DNA from: Cristatella mucedo
Lineage: Eukaryota > Bryozoa > Phylactolaemata > Cristatellidae
NCBI GenBank assembly: GCA_009760855.2
Contig: WPIO01000013.1
Location: 1,588,001-1,652,000 of the forward strand
Reading direction: 5' to 3'
Length of the DNA stretch: 64,000 nucleotides
Shown: positions 1 through 11,534 of the stretch, in pieces
Numbering within the stretch: position 1 is the stretch's first letter
Layout of the letters: each line of letters opens with the position of its first letter
Made by a program: the position numbers and the translations under genes
Notes under the pieces: generated by a model
Seen by the model: the letters and a program-made list of their open reading frames with translations, nothing else
What the model was told of the DNA's origin: nothing
Database searches by the model: none

Positions 1-380
1 GTATATTCTATATTTAAGCCGTCGGAAACTGCTGCAGTGACCGATAAGCTGCATGCTTGCCTAGCCGCCGTTCGGGCCTCGCTTCCGAAGACTTCATCCA
101 ACTCGTCGACAATATAACTGCACTGCTACTCTTAGGAGAGTCCAAGCGTGTGGCTGAACGAAGAGAATTTGCTCTTTCAGTAAATTACGCTGTAGTTTCA
201 TTGTCACCAAGTGCTCGTAACTCAGATAACTTTGACATCTGCCAACATTTTTGAAAGTTTCATTAAGAAGACAGCCTCATACATAGCTATCACCACTTCC
301 GATTCCTATTTAAGAAAAGCCTCTCTCCACCACGGTGGCTTTCAAATTAACTAACTTGCTTTCTGATTATGTCTCGACTA
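1..380 (+). mobile_element. LINE-B fragment, RT C-terminal part
   Basis: A broken piece of the LINE-B reverse transcriptase. The frame around 57-254 reads SKRVAERREFALSVNYAVVS then SPSARN, the stretch just after the RT palm. The same stretch recurs at 24.37-24.66 kb in another LINE-B copy. Stops and frameshifts interrupt it and it runs off the left window edge, so the copy may be longer. Non-functional. Confidence 0.75.
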
Positions 381-389
381 GATTACTGC

Positions 390-1065
390 CATTACAATGA
401 GACCAGGCCACTGATAAAAGTCCTTTGGCCATGGCGGAAAGACTGGAAAAAATACCTGAGGTTCTGCCATTTGTCTTCTTTGGTGAAGGAGTTTGAATGA
501 CCTCCGGTTGATCGACGGATACAGAATAGTTTTACGCTGACCATAATGCCAGAAACGGCTTGGCTCTTTCTTATATAAATGTAATATAGTGTATCTCCGT
601 CTGTAACTCCACAAAGCCACAAAGACAATGTGGGTATTACACAGGAGAGTTTTGTGTAGCCCACTCACAGCCTAAGCGGCTTTCGGTACGCATTCGGTAG
701 CCAACAGACTTCATCTCCCGCAAAAAAGAGAAATTGGGAGGCATAGCAGAGTCAGGAGAGTAGTTGAGGTAGTGAGTAGCATGGAAGTAGTAGCTCAGGA
801 CTCCAGAAAAGGATGAGCCATAGTCGGCAATAGGAGAGTAGTTGTCGTTGCGTACGAATCGTGGAAGCGAGTTCCACAGCCTAGGACCTGCTGAGCTAAA
901 GATTCTGTAGCCAGCGGTCTTTAAGCGGAGTGATTAAGAGGAATGGAACAGCCAATGTATTGTCCATACAGGACCTGAGGGCACGAGGATGTTGAAACTG
1001 GTGCAGCAGTTCAGCTAGGCATGTAAAAGCCAAGCTGTGGCGGGCCTTGTGAGTCAGCATAAGAA
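390..1065 (-). mobile_element. LINE-B fragment, 3' half
   Basis: On the minus strand this reads LTHKARHSLA, a degenerate LAELLHQFQ, then the 3' UTR ending in the block that matches 17.46-17.6 kb (gtaactccacaaag). It abuts the preceding plus-strand LINE-B piece, so the two lie in opposite orientation. ORFs at 378-668 are 3' UTR reading frames, not genes. Confidence 0.75.
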
Positions 1066-1290
1066 ATCATTCGTGTCTAGCTGAACTGTTGCATTAGTCT
1101 TAGCCACATCATGCCTTCAAGACCAGTGCGTACAATAAATTAGCTGTTCAATTCTAATTCTTACTGACCGTTGGCGACATAATTGTTTGCTCTACACGTC
1201 ATAGACTCTTACACTCACTTCCAGAACTGTTGACGACAGAAACTTTTTTGTACATGTCCTAGACTGGGAGACATACTTCCAGCTTTCAGC
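1066..1290 (+). mobile_element. LINE-B fragment, C-terminal tail
   Basis: A short degenerate stretch (agctgaactgttgcat and following) matches the LAELLHQFQ...NKLAV region of LINE-B. It lies head-to-head with the minus copy immediately to the left. No open frame survives. From 1,290 to 1,550 nothing was recognised. Confidence 0.55.
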
Positions 1291-1549
1291 CATCTGCTCT
1301 CCTGCTGTCAATACATTTTCTTATTTCCATTTTAGATATGGTTGCGTGCATCATTTTTGAGACGCTATGCATATTTCTACTGTGCATGATATGGAGTCTA
1401 TTGATGTTACCAAGAAGCCTTTTTGGTCGAATTCCTGCCACAACGCGACCTTGAATCTCGAAGGTCGTCAGAAGGTCAAAGTGACAGCTACGGTTAAATG
1501 AAAAAATTGACTGACTTATCCTTGTTGCTTGTGCTAATATGCGTGCCGC

Positions 1550-1975
1550 TCTTTCCATTTGCATTTGAGAAATATCAATACGCGTGCTGTCAGGGGTACA
1601 CAACTCAAATCGCTTGGAGACCGTGTCTTTAGTTTATATGCTCCCAAAGCCTGGAACTCACTCCCAGCTTCCGTCACGACATCTCCTGACTTGTCCACAT
1701 TTAAAAAGAAACTAAAAACGTATCTATTTATCGCAGCATTTAGCAGTTCCCCGTGTTTTTTTATGTGCTTATACGTGCTGACACAGGCATGCTGCCTCAG
1801 ACCAAACTTGCATGCTGACCTTGCGCGTGACATCCCTAACCATGTTATTACTGTTGTTTATTGAGAATGCTACCATTAACCATTCGATCGTGCTTCCTGT
1901 GCAGCAAATGTAAAGTGCCTAGAAAAAGATTGAGTTTTCCGAGTGCGCTATATCAAATGCATTATAAATCCTACA
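1550..1975 (+). mobile_element. LINE-A 3' end, 5'-truncated
   Basis: The frame at 1,559-1,864 carries the C-terminal LINE-A signature: KSLGDRVFSLYAPKAWNSLP, then SPDLSTFKKKLKTYLF. It is followed by the 3' UTR and the conserved tail (aaagtgcctagaaaaagatt...gcgctatatcaaatgcatta). Only about the last 425 bp of the element are present. Confidence 0.85.
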
Positions 1976-3160
1976 GGGGTGGGACGTCAGTCCAAACTCC
2001 CCTCCCGCTTCCGTCTGAGTAAGTGCGAAAGAGAATGTGGAGAGAGCCGAGGAGGTGCGGGCGATGGCAGAACGATACCGGAGCACGCAAGTCGGATAAG
2101 TTGGCTGATGAAACTGAGTGAAGCAACGCTTAATCCAGACTGTGGGCCTCGAGGCCGATTCAATCACGCACTAGCTAGCCGGCGAAGCTTGGAAAAGAAG
2201 CGTTGTGATATGGCAGCCACGTCGTCGTCGACAGACCAGACCCGAGCCACCGCGGAGTTTTTTCGCACTGCCGAAATAAGCCTAAAGCTGGCCTTTAGTG
2301 ACGGGCCAGTCAGTGGGAGTGGTTTGAGTATAAACCATGCCTCTTGACGACGGAGCGCTTCGTAGCGTCGCTTGCACGACTCTATGCTCGCCGCTCGTAC
2401 GTGACTTCATCCACGTTTGAGCTACCGTACGCGCGAGTAGGTCGTTGGGGATCGTTCGGCATGATAAGATTATCCGCGAGCGTAGCTTCGCGTAATGTAG
2501 CTATCTCTTCCGGTCTGCTACCGCATACTTGCCAATTCGTCATAATTTTGGGGCAGAAGGCGCAATCTACAGTTACTTTTCTCTGCAAGGAAATTTGCTT
2601 CGATATAGCATGCGTATTTTTACGGCTTGATGATAATTATTCCTGGAGTCATCTCCGCCTACATGACTTTCCTGCTGCTTGCATTCTATAATCACCCTGG
2701 TCGGTCCCGAGATTGTTTGCTGTTGAAAGGTCAAAGAATTGCAAATCAGGAGAAAAGAATCGTATACACACCTTTCTTTTCCTAGACTGTACTAGTTGGA
2801 CTCCATCGAGCTTCCGTTTCGCTAGCTACTGCTTGGCTAGGCTAAGAAGAGCTGCCGCGGTTAGCAGCGCTTCTCCCCACAAGCCGCCGTAGCACTTCAA
2901 GCATATTGTTGTCACAGAAAGAAAAAAGAATCTCTAACGCTGCGGCGCTAAAAACGTGCCCAGCCAGCTAAAAGAAGCTCTCCTGATATATCAAAAGCCT
3001 TTTGATGAATGAACGATTGCTGCATTTTTGTGGCGTCGCAGTGTACGATTCTCTTCGGTGCTCTAAATTGCCAGTGAAATATTCTTAAGCAAGCATAATT
3101 TCAAATTTAGCTACTTTCTTTGCATATACGGCTCAGCTACTTTTCTCACACCAAACTATC
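1976..3160. other. No recognised gene; GC-richer block at its left
   Basis: Between two LINE-A tails lies about 1.2 kb without repeat homology that could be recognised. The part from about 1,980 to 2,480 is richer in G+C and CpG than its surroundings. Open frames at 1,943-2,347 and 2,344-2,691 (134 and 115 codons) have no recognisable domain and lack an initiator context that stands out. They could be chance frames or parts of an exon; no function is proposed. Confidence 0.4.
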
Positions 3161-3161
3161 T

Positions 3162-3480
3162 AATAATAGCAATGATAACGCACTCGACAAAGCGGCCCCA
3201 GAGAACCCAATCTCTTTCTAGGCGCTTTACATTTGCTGCAAAGCAAACACGGTCGAATGTTTAATGGTAACATGCTCAATAAACAACAAGAATAAATATT
3301 GTTAGGGACGATATGCACGGGATCAGCGTGCAAGTGTGGTTAGTGGCAGCATGCACAGTGTTAGTACGCTTAAGCACATAAAGGACGAATCACAGGAACC
3401 TACTAAATGCTGCGATTAACAGGTGCTTTTTTATTTTCTTTTTAAATGTGGTCAAGTCAGGGATGTGACGGAAGTCGGAG
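3162..3480 (-). mobile_element. LINE-A 3' end
   Basis: It begins at (TTA)n read on minus (taataatagcaatgataa). The inverted tail (gagaacccaatctctttctaggcgctttac) follows, then the 3' UTR with the recurrent gcatgcacagtgtt motif. It ends in a degenerate SPDLTTF region. 5'-truncated. Confidence 0.85.
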
Positions 3481-4104
3481 TGAGAACTATTGATTTCAAT
3501 TATTGTTTTGAATGCAAGTTTATTTTATTTACGCGTCTCCCAAACAAGTACTTTTTGCTATTTTCCGGGAAACTCTATTCAGTGGTAAGAACAAAATGTT
3601 TTAATAGTTCTCTATTTTTTGCATGACACGGTGCTGCCATCAGGCTGCACATATAACACGAGTTTTAATGCTTACGAAATTAGTGCAAGATAATGGACAT
3701 TTAACAGTACTGGCGACTTAATATTAAATGTATTCTCTGTAATTACAGACTATGACAGTTTTCAGTAGCCTTATTTCATTGGCACGGCATAATGAGATTG
3801 CCTGCATCCAGCAGACGACGCTTTCTGCGAATGATGGCAATTTATCATGATCGGCGGAAAAAATTATTACTCAGAGAAACGAGGCCTATAAAGCATACTT
3901 TAGTAGCGTGCCTTTCGGCCATCAAGAGAATCCCCAGGCACCTCATCCCCAATGTGAGCACTGCGAGAGAAATTTTCAAAATAAGGTAAACAATTGCTGC
4001 TCTCCGTACAGAATTCCGCGAACAAAATTGAAGAATGAGTAAAATATATTTTTAATTGATATAACTCTGGTATTTTTACAGCCTTACGAGGGAGAAACGA
4101 GAGA
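3481..4104. other. Unassigned intergenic sequence
   Basis: AT-rich, with no repeat family, splice-bounded exon or long open frame that could be supported. Confidence 0.4.
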
Positions 4105-4285
4105 CAGTGTCGCACGAGTTTGGCCCAGTGGTAGATGCAGTAATGTAGTCGCCCAACCAAGGTCGATTGAAAGTATTTGACGATCTTGGTTTTGGGCTAA
4201 GCCCCGCGGCTTCTTTAAATCACCTGGCTATAGATTAAATTCTCTTAGGACGCAATGCAAATGAATTGTGTATTAGATTTTATAT
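4105..4285 (+). mobile_element. SINE-1 copy (tRNA-derived)
   Basis: It starts with a tRNA-like head: gtttggcccagtggtagatg is A-box-like, and ccaaccaaggtcgattgaaa is a decayed B-box. It ends with agattaaattctcttagga...gcaaatgaatt, related to the 3' tail of LINE-A. The other copies are at 35.9 kb and 60.2 kb. Too divergent to be a functional tRNA. Confidence 0.65.
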
Positions 4286-4289
4286 CATT

Positions 4290-5115
4290 AGAATTCGGTG
4301 AGCGCAGATTGACCACACTTGCAGCAGCTATTTCAGCGTTTTGGGCCCGATCGAACGATGAACTGGCATGCCGAGCGTCCTGTCCGTCATGTATGCGCGC
4401 ACGTCAATTCACCTATGACCCCAAGGAACACTCTGCCATCAACTCCGCATTCCTTCCCATTAGGATGGATCAACCATCCTCGCTAGAAAGCACCATTTCG
4501 GACAGCGACAGTAAGAGTTGCAGATGCAGATTCCCATTTTACAGGTGTGGCTAATGAGAAAAAGACTTGGAATCCTAGAACCTCTCGGCATGAATACACT
4601 CACTAAGACAACTTGTGTGTGCTTATAGTCAGCGTTTCTCTTCCAGGGATATTCAGTTGTAGCAGTATATATGACTCCGTGCACCCCAGCCGCTCTTACG
4701 AGGATAGAGAATGTACCAAGTGAATTCAATGATGGACAAACATGTATGGCGTGCGACTGCTGCATGCTTTGATCTCAGGATCCTTAAGCGGTCAAGATCA
4801 GTGAAAGTTTTACCGTTCAGCATTTTTCAGTTCCAGTAAGTCGGCCGGGGCAACGTAGCTCGGTAGCTTTCGGTTGTCCTAAAATGACTGACGAATTGAA
4901 AGTACCTAGGCATAGTTACAGCAGTCACACTAAGTATTTTAATTACAAGTATGATTTCATAGTGTATGCACACCTATAACTGTACTGAAAATATTCGTTG
5001 GCCGTGGAGAAGTGTACCGCCGCATTCGGAGCACCACCGCAGGGGACCCGGATAGCTTGTAATTGCGATGCCGGTGAGTCACGGTCACGTGACAACCCGC
5101 ACCGGGCTTCCGAGA
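4290..5115. other. Unassigned sequence
   Basis: No recognisable gene or repeat. Open frames at 4,255-4,554 (+) and 4,460-4,765 (-) overlap each other and show no domain. A short GC-rich patch occurs near 5,010-5,120. Confidence 0.35.
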
Positions 5116-5121
5116 AGGCCG

Positions 5122-5228
5122 TTATAATAATAATAATGATAATAGTAATGCACTTGATAAAGCACCCTTAGAGAACTCAATCTCTTTCTAGGTGCTTTAC
5201 ATTTGCTGCAAAGGAATCCTATCAAATA
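5122..5228 (-). mobile_element. LINE-A tail fragment, about 105 bp
   Basis: (TTA)n on minus followed by cacttgataaagcaccct, then agagaactcaatctctttct and gctttacatttgctgcaaag. This is the last 100 bp of LINE-A only, an extreme 5' truncation. Confidence 0.85.
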
Positions 5229-6074
5229 ATGAAGGAAATTACGCACAATAAATTTGATGAAGAATACGACTAATGTAAGCTAAGTATCGCTGTGCAGATA
5301 ATATTCCGTTTGGCTTTGTCATTGGCGAAGTACCCATCAAGTCAGCATAAGTTCAAAAAATTATGCTTGCATGCATTAGAGGAGGTTATGAATTAAGCCC
5401 GACAAAACTGACTGGTTTGATAAGTTTCTCCGTTTATTGTATTGGGAGATTATGAATAAAAAGAGGATGCATGCAGAGAGGTTCGACCGTATTTAACAAA
5501 TAAAAAGACCTATACAATTTCATCAGTGAATTTAGTCTTAAAATATCCTATGCAGAGTTTCTGAAATATAGGCTCAAGGATGGTTAGTGGTTGGAGGAAA
5601 GTGGTAAAGTGACATTTTAGGGAAAGCGTTACCAACTTTTTTCCAACTTTTTAAGTCGGCAAGTTACGCTGTGCATCTGAAGCAATGAGGTTGGTCTATT
5701 GAGGCCACAGGAATCGCCGGGTAACTCGAGTGGATGGCACCTGTTCCTAGAAACTGTATCCAGGTACCTGAAAGCCGTGCTGCTTCATGACGGGAGTAAT
5801 TACCGGTCTCCACCTTTGGTTCACTCTGTTCGCGTTAAAGGGGGCAACCCAAGTATCATGATGCAGTTAAATACCCTGCCGAATAGGGACTATGGCTGCT
5901 GGATTATTGGAGATTGCATAATGGTGCCGTTCTTGATGGGCCTCCAAATTGGTTTCACGAAGTTTTCTTATTTTTCTTTCTTGCCAATGATAGTGTGGGC
6001 GATAAGCCACTTTATCAAAAAAGGGATTACCAATAAGACCGTGTTCTCTGTACGGGAGTGCAATTAATTTTCTC
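5229..6074. other. Unassigned; contains a 122-codon open frame
   Basis: The open frame at 5,699-6,067 (+) is the longest in this stretch. It has one hydrophobic segment around residues 75-108 (FLMGLQIGF...PMIVWAISHF). No family is recognised, no other copy was noticed, and no splice or promoter context supports it. It could be a chance frame immediately 5' of a LINE-A copy. Confidence 0.25.
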
Positions 6075-8135
6075 GCTATGGATTATTTTAATTTTAATTT
6101 ATAAATCTTATCTGATGCCTTCAGCGCCAAATTTCGTAAACTGACTGACTCATTGTCTGTTGTGGCTCATGTGCATGCATCTACACACTTCAAGGGGCCA
6201 CACACTCGACCGAATAATCTCCTACAACCGCACACTATCATCAGCAGTTACTACCAAATTGTGCTTATCTGACTACAAGCAGATCTCATTCAGCCTACAG
6301 TATGTGCTCTACTCCACTTCTAAAATCACATGTGAATCGCAAAAACTCAAGACTCTTGACATCGATGCTGTCCGTGAGAGAATGTCTGCTTCACCTCTGC
6401 TGCTCAATCTCCCTTCCCACCTGTCATCATTGATAGATTGCTATAGCACGACACTAGCTGACCTTTTCGATGTGTTTGCACCTCTGACTGAGAACAGTGC
6501 ACAGTTATCCCTCGCCAGACGGCCCCTGGTTTACCACAGACATTAAACTAGCTACGTCTGCTAAGTGCAAGCTCAAAAAAGCATACAAAAATCGGGATTG
6601 CCTGTCCATCCGAAGGCCAAGGCCGAAGGACCACTGTAGATTCTACCAATCAATCCTAGCAAAGGCCAAGTCTAGCTTCTATGAAAAACATTTACTAATC
6701 CCATATGCACATTCTAACAATGCTGGTTTCTACGATCAAACATCTCCTAAGTCACTCGTAGGTAATCTCCTTACCTAGTTATCCTTGCGATGATCTAGCT
6801 GATCGCTTCTCTAGCTTATTCCTCAACAAAATAGACAGGATCAGGGATTCCATCGGTGGCAGCATCCCCTGGAATCAGTCTCTCTATTCCGTGCAGCACA
6901 TCAGTGTCTACATTCAAGGAGTGACTTCGTCCTGAAGTTTGTATCCCAATCACAGAAGACAAATAGTTCTCTAGACCACAGTCGGACTGACCAGCTTCTA
7001 CGATGCGCTGATCTGCTGCTGCCATGCATGTCTAACATCACAAATATGTCATTAGTCTCAGGTCATGTTCCAGCACCTCTTAGAAAGGCTGTAGCCAGGC
7101 CACTAGTCAAGAAAGCAAAACTAGACCGAGAGAAATTGAGCCACTTTCGCCCAGTCTCCCTTCTACAATTCCTATCAAAAACACTGGAGCGAGTCGAGGC
7201 AGACCAGCTGAACTTCAATAACGAATCTTTAAACCCAGCTAGTAATTTCTAGTCTGGTTGTACAGACAATTACTCTACAGAGTCAGCATAATTTCATGGG
7301 TATACAGACCCAGGAATGCAGGCTTAGGTAAAGTGTCTCTTCCTGTTTTCTTCGATCTTTCGGAAGCTATTGATGCTGTCGATCTCCAAGTCCTTGAGCG
7401 CCTCTCATCTCGCCTGGGCACCAATGGTACTGCACTGCAACAGTTCGGGGTCTATCTCATCGCGAGACTCCAGCTCATTGATGTGAAAGAACAAAGGTAA
7501 TGCGAACGAAAAGAATCACTTATGTATGGGTACCTCAAGCTCTGTGCTTGCTCCGGTTCTTTTCACGGTTTATACTCTCAATTTTGCGGATGTGATTGCT
7601 CGGCACAATCTAGGCTTTCACTACTATGAGGATAAGACTGAGTTGAACCTTTGATTTTATCCCTCCCATCCATTCAGCATGTCGAATTCTCTCAATTCCC
7701 TCGCTGCATGTATTGATGACATCCGCACGATAGCAATCCGCATGGACGGCACCAAGCTTGTTTAAATTCAATTATGATTAAACCAACTTACTAGTTATGA
7801 GCAAAAAAATTTCAATTCAGAAAGTTGGAACGGTTGATACTCACAATCGGATCTGCAAGCATATCTCCAGTTGAATCTGCACCAAATCTATGCGTTTTGT
7901 TCCAAAGTGACCTTTCGTCGACGACCGCGTAGGCTCCACAGCAAGTCTGCCTATATAAAATTGCTACGATTCGAGCTTGTTTAGTCAGGGATTCCACATC
8001 TAAAAAGTTACATACAATTGTGATATAACTACTTCTATAAATCGCAGCAGCTTGCTGGTCCTACGAACTCTGCAATCAGGCACTTACAGCGGGTGAAAAT
8101 CTCTGCAGCTAGGCTTGTCTGTCGTGAGCGTCGCA
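6075..8135 (+). mobile_element. LINE-A, long broken copy (end of endonuclease to RT)
   Basis: Despite frameshifts the element can be followed in order. The end of the endonuclease is LSDAFSAKFRKL...HVHAS and GHTLDRIISYN, about 6,110-6,230. The linker has PWFTTDIKLAT and AKSSFYEKHL, 6,150-6,780. The RT fingers have SLVSGHVPAPLRKAVARPLV and HFRPVSLLQFLSKTLERV, 7,028-7,252. RT motif A is FFDLSEAIDAVD, 7,258-7,500. The YADD region is decayed (YYEDKTELN) at 7,620-7,660. The thumb runs to about 8,135. The D-to-E change in motif A and the many stops show it is dead. It ends against a (CCATA)n tract and a second LINE-A copy, so its own 3' tail is missing. Confidence 0.85.
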
Positions 8136-8160
8136 GGTGCCATACCATACCATACCATAT
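8136..8160 (+). repeat. (CCATA)n microsatellite
   Basis: About four pentanucleotide units at the seam between two LINE-A copies. Confidence 0.9.
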
Positions 8161-8164
8161 CCAG

Positions 8165-9346
8165 CTGACCCGCACTGACTCACAGTTCAGAAATTCATCA
8201 ATTCGTTTATACTCTCCCTCTTGCTGATGTGATTGCCATGCACGATCTAGGCTTTCACTTCCATGCGGATAACACTCAGTTGTACCTTTGCTTTGATCCC
8301 TCCTAGCCTTCGAGCACCTCAAATTCTCTAAACTCACTTGCTGCATGCATTGATGACATCCGCACATGGATGGCAGCAAATTTTCTAAAACTAAATGATG
8401 ACAAAACTAACTTACTAGTTATGGGCAAACCCAGTGTGCTTCACAAATTGGAAAGGCTGACGCGCAAAATTGGCTCTGCCAACGTATCTCCTGTTGAATC
8501 AGCTCAAAATCCAGGTGTCATATTCCAAAGCGACATCTCGTTAGACGACCATATCGGCTCCACAGTCAAATCCGCCTAGTTTCAGCTTCATAACATTGCT
8601 AAAATTCGGGCTTGTTTAGATAAGGATACCACGTCAAAGCTGGTCCATGCATTCGTGACATCCCGTCTCGACTTCTGCAACTCACCACTCGCTGGCCTTC
8701 CGGCATGTGCGATCAGGCGATTGCAACTGGTACAGCTAGGCTTGTCTGTCGTGAACGTCGCAGTTGCCACATTACTCAAATTCCCGCCGACCTGCACTGA
8801 CTACCAGTCAAGTAACGGATTGACTACGAAGTTTTATAGCTCACTTTTAGGTCACTTCATTCTTTGGCGACAGCCTATCTCTCAGATATACTCCCCCATC
8901 GAGCCAAGCATAGTACTACCTGCTTTTCGCTATCCAACAGTCTGCAAATACCCCGTACAAACCTCAAATCCTTTGGAGACCATGCATTTAGTTCGTATGC
9001 TCCCAAAGCCTGGAACTCCCTTCCGACCTGCGTCAGAAAATCCCCTGACCTGACCACATTTAAAAAGAATTTAAAAATACCTATTTAGGTCGGCATTTAG
9101 TGGGTTCCTGTGATTCGTCCTTGATGTGCTTATGCGTGCTGACATTGTGCGTGCTGCCACTAACCACATTGGCATGCTGAACCTGTGCATGTCACCCGAG
9201 CCATGCTATTCATTTTGTTTGTTTATCAAGCATGATTATACTCACCATTCGATTGCATTTCCCTTTGCAGAAAATATAAAGCGCCTAGCAAGAGATTAAA
9301 TTCTCTGAGGGAGCTTTAGCAAGTGCATTATTATTATATTATTACT
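8165..9346 (+). mobile_element. LINE-A, second half with complete 3' end
   Basis: It starts inside the RT palm (TLPLADVIA...NLGFHF region) and passes AANFLKLNDDKTNLLVMGKP (8,370-8,579), SRLDFCNSPLAGLPACAIRR (8,655 on) and SYAPKAWNSLPTCVRKSPDL. It then runs through the 3' UTR to aaagcgcctagcaagagatt and gtgcattattatta. Several frames carry the reading, so frameshifts are present. It directly follows the longer copy at 6,075-8,135 in the same orientation. Confidence 0.9.
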
Positions 9347-9399
9347 TGTCTGTCACTTGCTGTTAAGTTCTTTGTCTCTTTTGCTCCAGTCTTCTTACC

Positions 9400-9845
9400 A
9401 GATCTATCTCCCATTAGGTTAAGCATCGTACCACACGCTTTCTTGAATCACATCATTTAAATTGACCTCAAAAGAATCTCAAATCTTTTGGAGACCGTGC
9501 ATTTAGTTCTTATGACCCTAAAGCCTGGAACTAACTTTCGACTGGCGTCATGAGGTCTCCTGACATTACATTTAAAATGAAGCCAAAAATGCATTTATTT
9601 CATAATTTAGTAAGTAAATGTGATTCTTCATTCATGTGCTTATGTATATTGACACTTTGCATGCTGCTTCGAACCATATTTGGGTGCAGACCCTGTGCAT
9701 GCCACCTCTAATCGTGTCACCCTTGTTGTCATTGAGCATGCTAGCATTAACCATTCATCCTTGCCTCCTTTGTAGCAAATGCAAAGTGCCTAGATAGTGA
9801 TTAAGTTCTCTGATGGTGCTATGCAAATATATTATTATTTCTACC
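9400..9845 (+). mobile_element. LINE-A-like 3' end, diverged subfamily
   Basis: It contains catcgtaccacacgctttct, ggagaccgtgcatttagttc and the tail aaagtgcctagatagtgatt...tgcaaatatattattatt. It is more diverged than its neighbours. A related inverted tail begins at 44.6 kb, the outer edge of the other duplication arm, so this copy may be part of the duplicated unit. Confidence 0.75.
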
Positions 9846-10526
9846 GTTGTTATAAGTGAACATTCAATAGAATGCCACTTTAACTTCACTGTCGAGTCTG
9901 CTTAATTCCACACACTTACCCTTGCGGAAGTAGAGCATTTGGGCCGGTGAGGACACCGGTACCTCTGCCTGGCTGGTCTATGAATTAGTTATATCCTTGT
10001 GGGAATTTAGTAACTTATCAACGGCTAGGTTTCCTGCATGTGCAGCAAGAAACTCAAAGCTGAAGCACAAAATTGAACCTAGGCTTCTCAGCCAATAAAA
10101 TTTGGCAACTGCCACGTTACATTGTTTTCCCTCGACCGTCACTGGGTTTTGCTGTAGCATCGTCTCTACTTAAAATTTGCCATCACTTTCGCGTTAAGGT
10201 TAAAGAAAATCTCCCGCTCCGCAGTAACTATCCAATAAACGCGATGCTCAGGCTTCTGTCACTCGGTCTACTGACTCAAGTCTTTTGGACGTGCGAGCAA
10301 TATAACTGAAATCCCTCGGAGAGTATGTCTTGGCAGCTTTGAGACTGTCAGAGTTCGCTGGTGCTGCTGCACTTCCTGTATCCTACTAGACACATATCCC
10401 TAGAAGCGATGCAGAGGAAACTGTCGTCGGCCTACTGTAGCTGTGCTCAATATGGAATCGAAACCGGTGATACTAATTACGTGTTTCATGCGACATAGCT
10501 GCTTCAGTTGAGGTTTCTACAACATA

Positions 10527-10797
10527 TAATAATAGTAATAATAATAATGAACATGATAAAGCGCCCTCAGAGAACTTAATCTGTTTGTAGGCGTTTTACA
10601 TTTGCTGCAAAGGGAAATGCAATTGAATGGTAAGTAAAATCATGCTTGAAAAATAAACAAAATGAATAATATGGTTAGGGGTGACATGCACAGGGTCAGC
10701 ATGCAAATGTGGTTAGTGGCAGCATGCACAGTGTCAGCACGCATAAGCACATCAAGGACCAATCACAGGGACCCACTAAATGCTGTCCTAAATCAAC
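10527..10797 (-). mobile_element. LINE-A 3' end inserted only in the left arm
   Basis: (TTA)n, the inverted tail (aaagcgccctcagagaactt) and 3' UTR up to cccactaaatgctgtcctaa. The corresponding point in the right arm (about 43,910-43,935) runs straight from ctccgtagtcgata into ctcaactgaagcagc without it. Insertion after the duplication, or clean loss, explains this. Confidence 0.8.
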
Positions 10798-10855
10798 TAC
10801 GGAGCCGAATGCTAAACGACGCGTAGTGTGTCGCATGAATAATTTAATCACCTAT

Positions 10856-10978
10856 TCAGTGCTTGGGCAGCTGAATGCGGCAACATGCATGCAGCACGAC
10901 CGGCAGACCGTTCCCTACCGTCACAGACGGAACAAGAAGTAAAGTAAGCAAACAGCATGCAACCGCTCGTGTCGTCAT
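10856..10978 (-). CDS. Short signal-peptide-like ORF, unknown function
   Basis: A 40-residue frame begins MTTRAVACCLLTLLLVPSVT. It has a short N-terminus with one Arg, then a hydrophobic core, like a secretory signal. The start and core recur at 43,729 (right arm) and 37,137 (third copy), each about 220-240 bp downstream of a (GA)n tract. Beyond the core the copies disagree: the right-arm copy shifts by one base and stops after 25 residues. It could be a true first exon (GT follows the codon for residue 20 here, but not in the other copy) or simply open sequence in a repeated element. No family is recognised. Confidence 0.3.
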   Translation of the reverse strand: MTTRAVACCLLTLLLVPSVTVGNGLPVVLHACCRIQLPKH

Positions 10979-11212
10979 GGCTGCACTAAAGAGAGAGGGC
11001 TTTGTGCGAGCGTTATTTGCCTATTGACTAAGTTCAAGGACTTGTATTGTCACGTGAATGATTTAAGATAAAGCTATTTGCTTTGAATAATGGTCCGGAA
11101 ACTGTGGGAGCCAGTACCAGGCTGTTGTAGCCCGGCCAGAGATTGCATTACTCTCTCACGCTTTTCAATCTCGCGAATTTCTCTTATTCCACACACCGAT
11201 CTCTCACTTCAC

Positions 11213-11216
<4 letters not shown>

Positions 11217-11278
<62 letters not shown>
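11217..11278 (+). repeat. (CT)n microsatellite
   Basis: A pure dinucleotide run. The leucine/serine-rich open frames over it are artefacts. On minus it is the (GA)n of the element carrying the short ORF at 10,856-10,978. Confidence 0.95.
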
Positions 11279-11280
<2 letters not shown>

Positions 11281-11410
11281 AACCGAAGGCCTTACATCAT
11301 CCGAGATGGTGCAAGACATACATTACAAGCTAGAAGGGAAAACCACCATGAGCATAGTCTGATAAAGCAAGGATTCAAATACCTCATCGGAACAATTTCC
11401 TTAGTCTTAG

Positions 11411-11478
11411 CTCTGTGTCTCTCTGTGTCTCTCTGTGTCTCTCTGTCTCTGTCTCTCTCTCTCTCTCACTTCACATCT

Positions 11479-11523
<45 letters not shown>

Positions 11524-11530
11524 CTCTCTC
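11411..11530 (+). repeat. (CT)n / (CTGT)n imperfect microsatellite
   Basis: Mixed CTCTGTGT and CTCT runs sit directly against the 5' end of a truncated LINE-A. The right arm has a single merged (GA)n tract here (43,367-43,500). Confidence 0.9.
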
Positions 11531-11534
11531 TATT

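Noticed and set aside
1943-2691. Two adjoining frames (134 and 115 codons) as a gene
   Set aside because: They lie in a GC-richer block where stops are rarer by chance. No domain, and the second starts only by overlapping the end of the first.
5699-6067. 122-codon frame as a membrane protein gene
   Set aside because: No homologous family recognised, no second copy, no exon or promoter context; kept only as a note in the unassigned interval.
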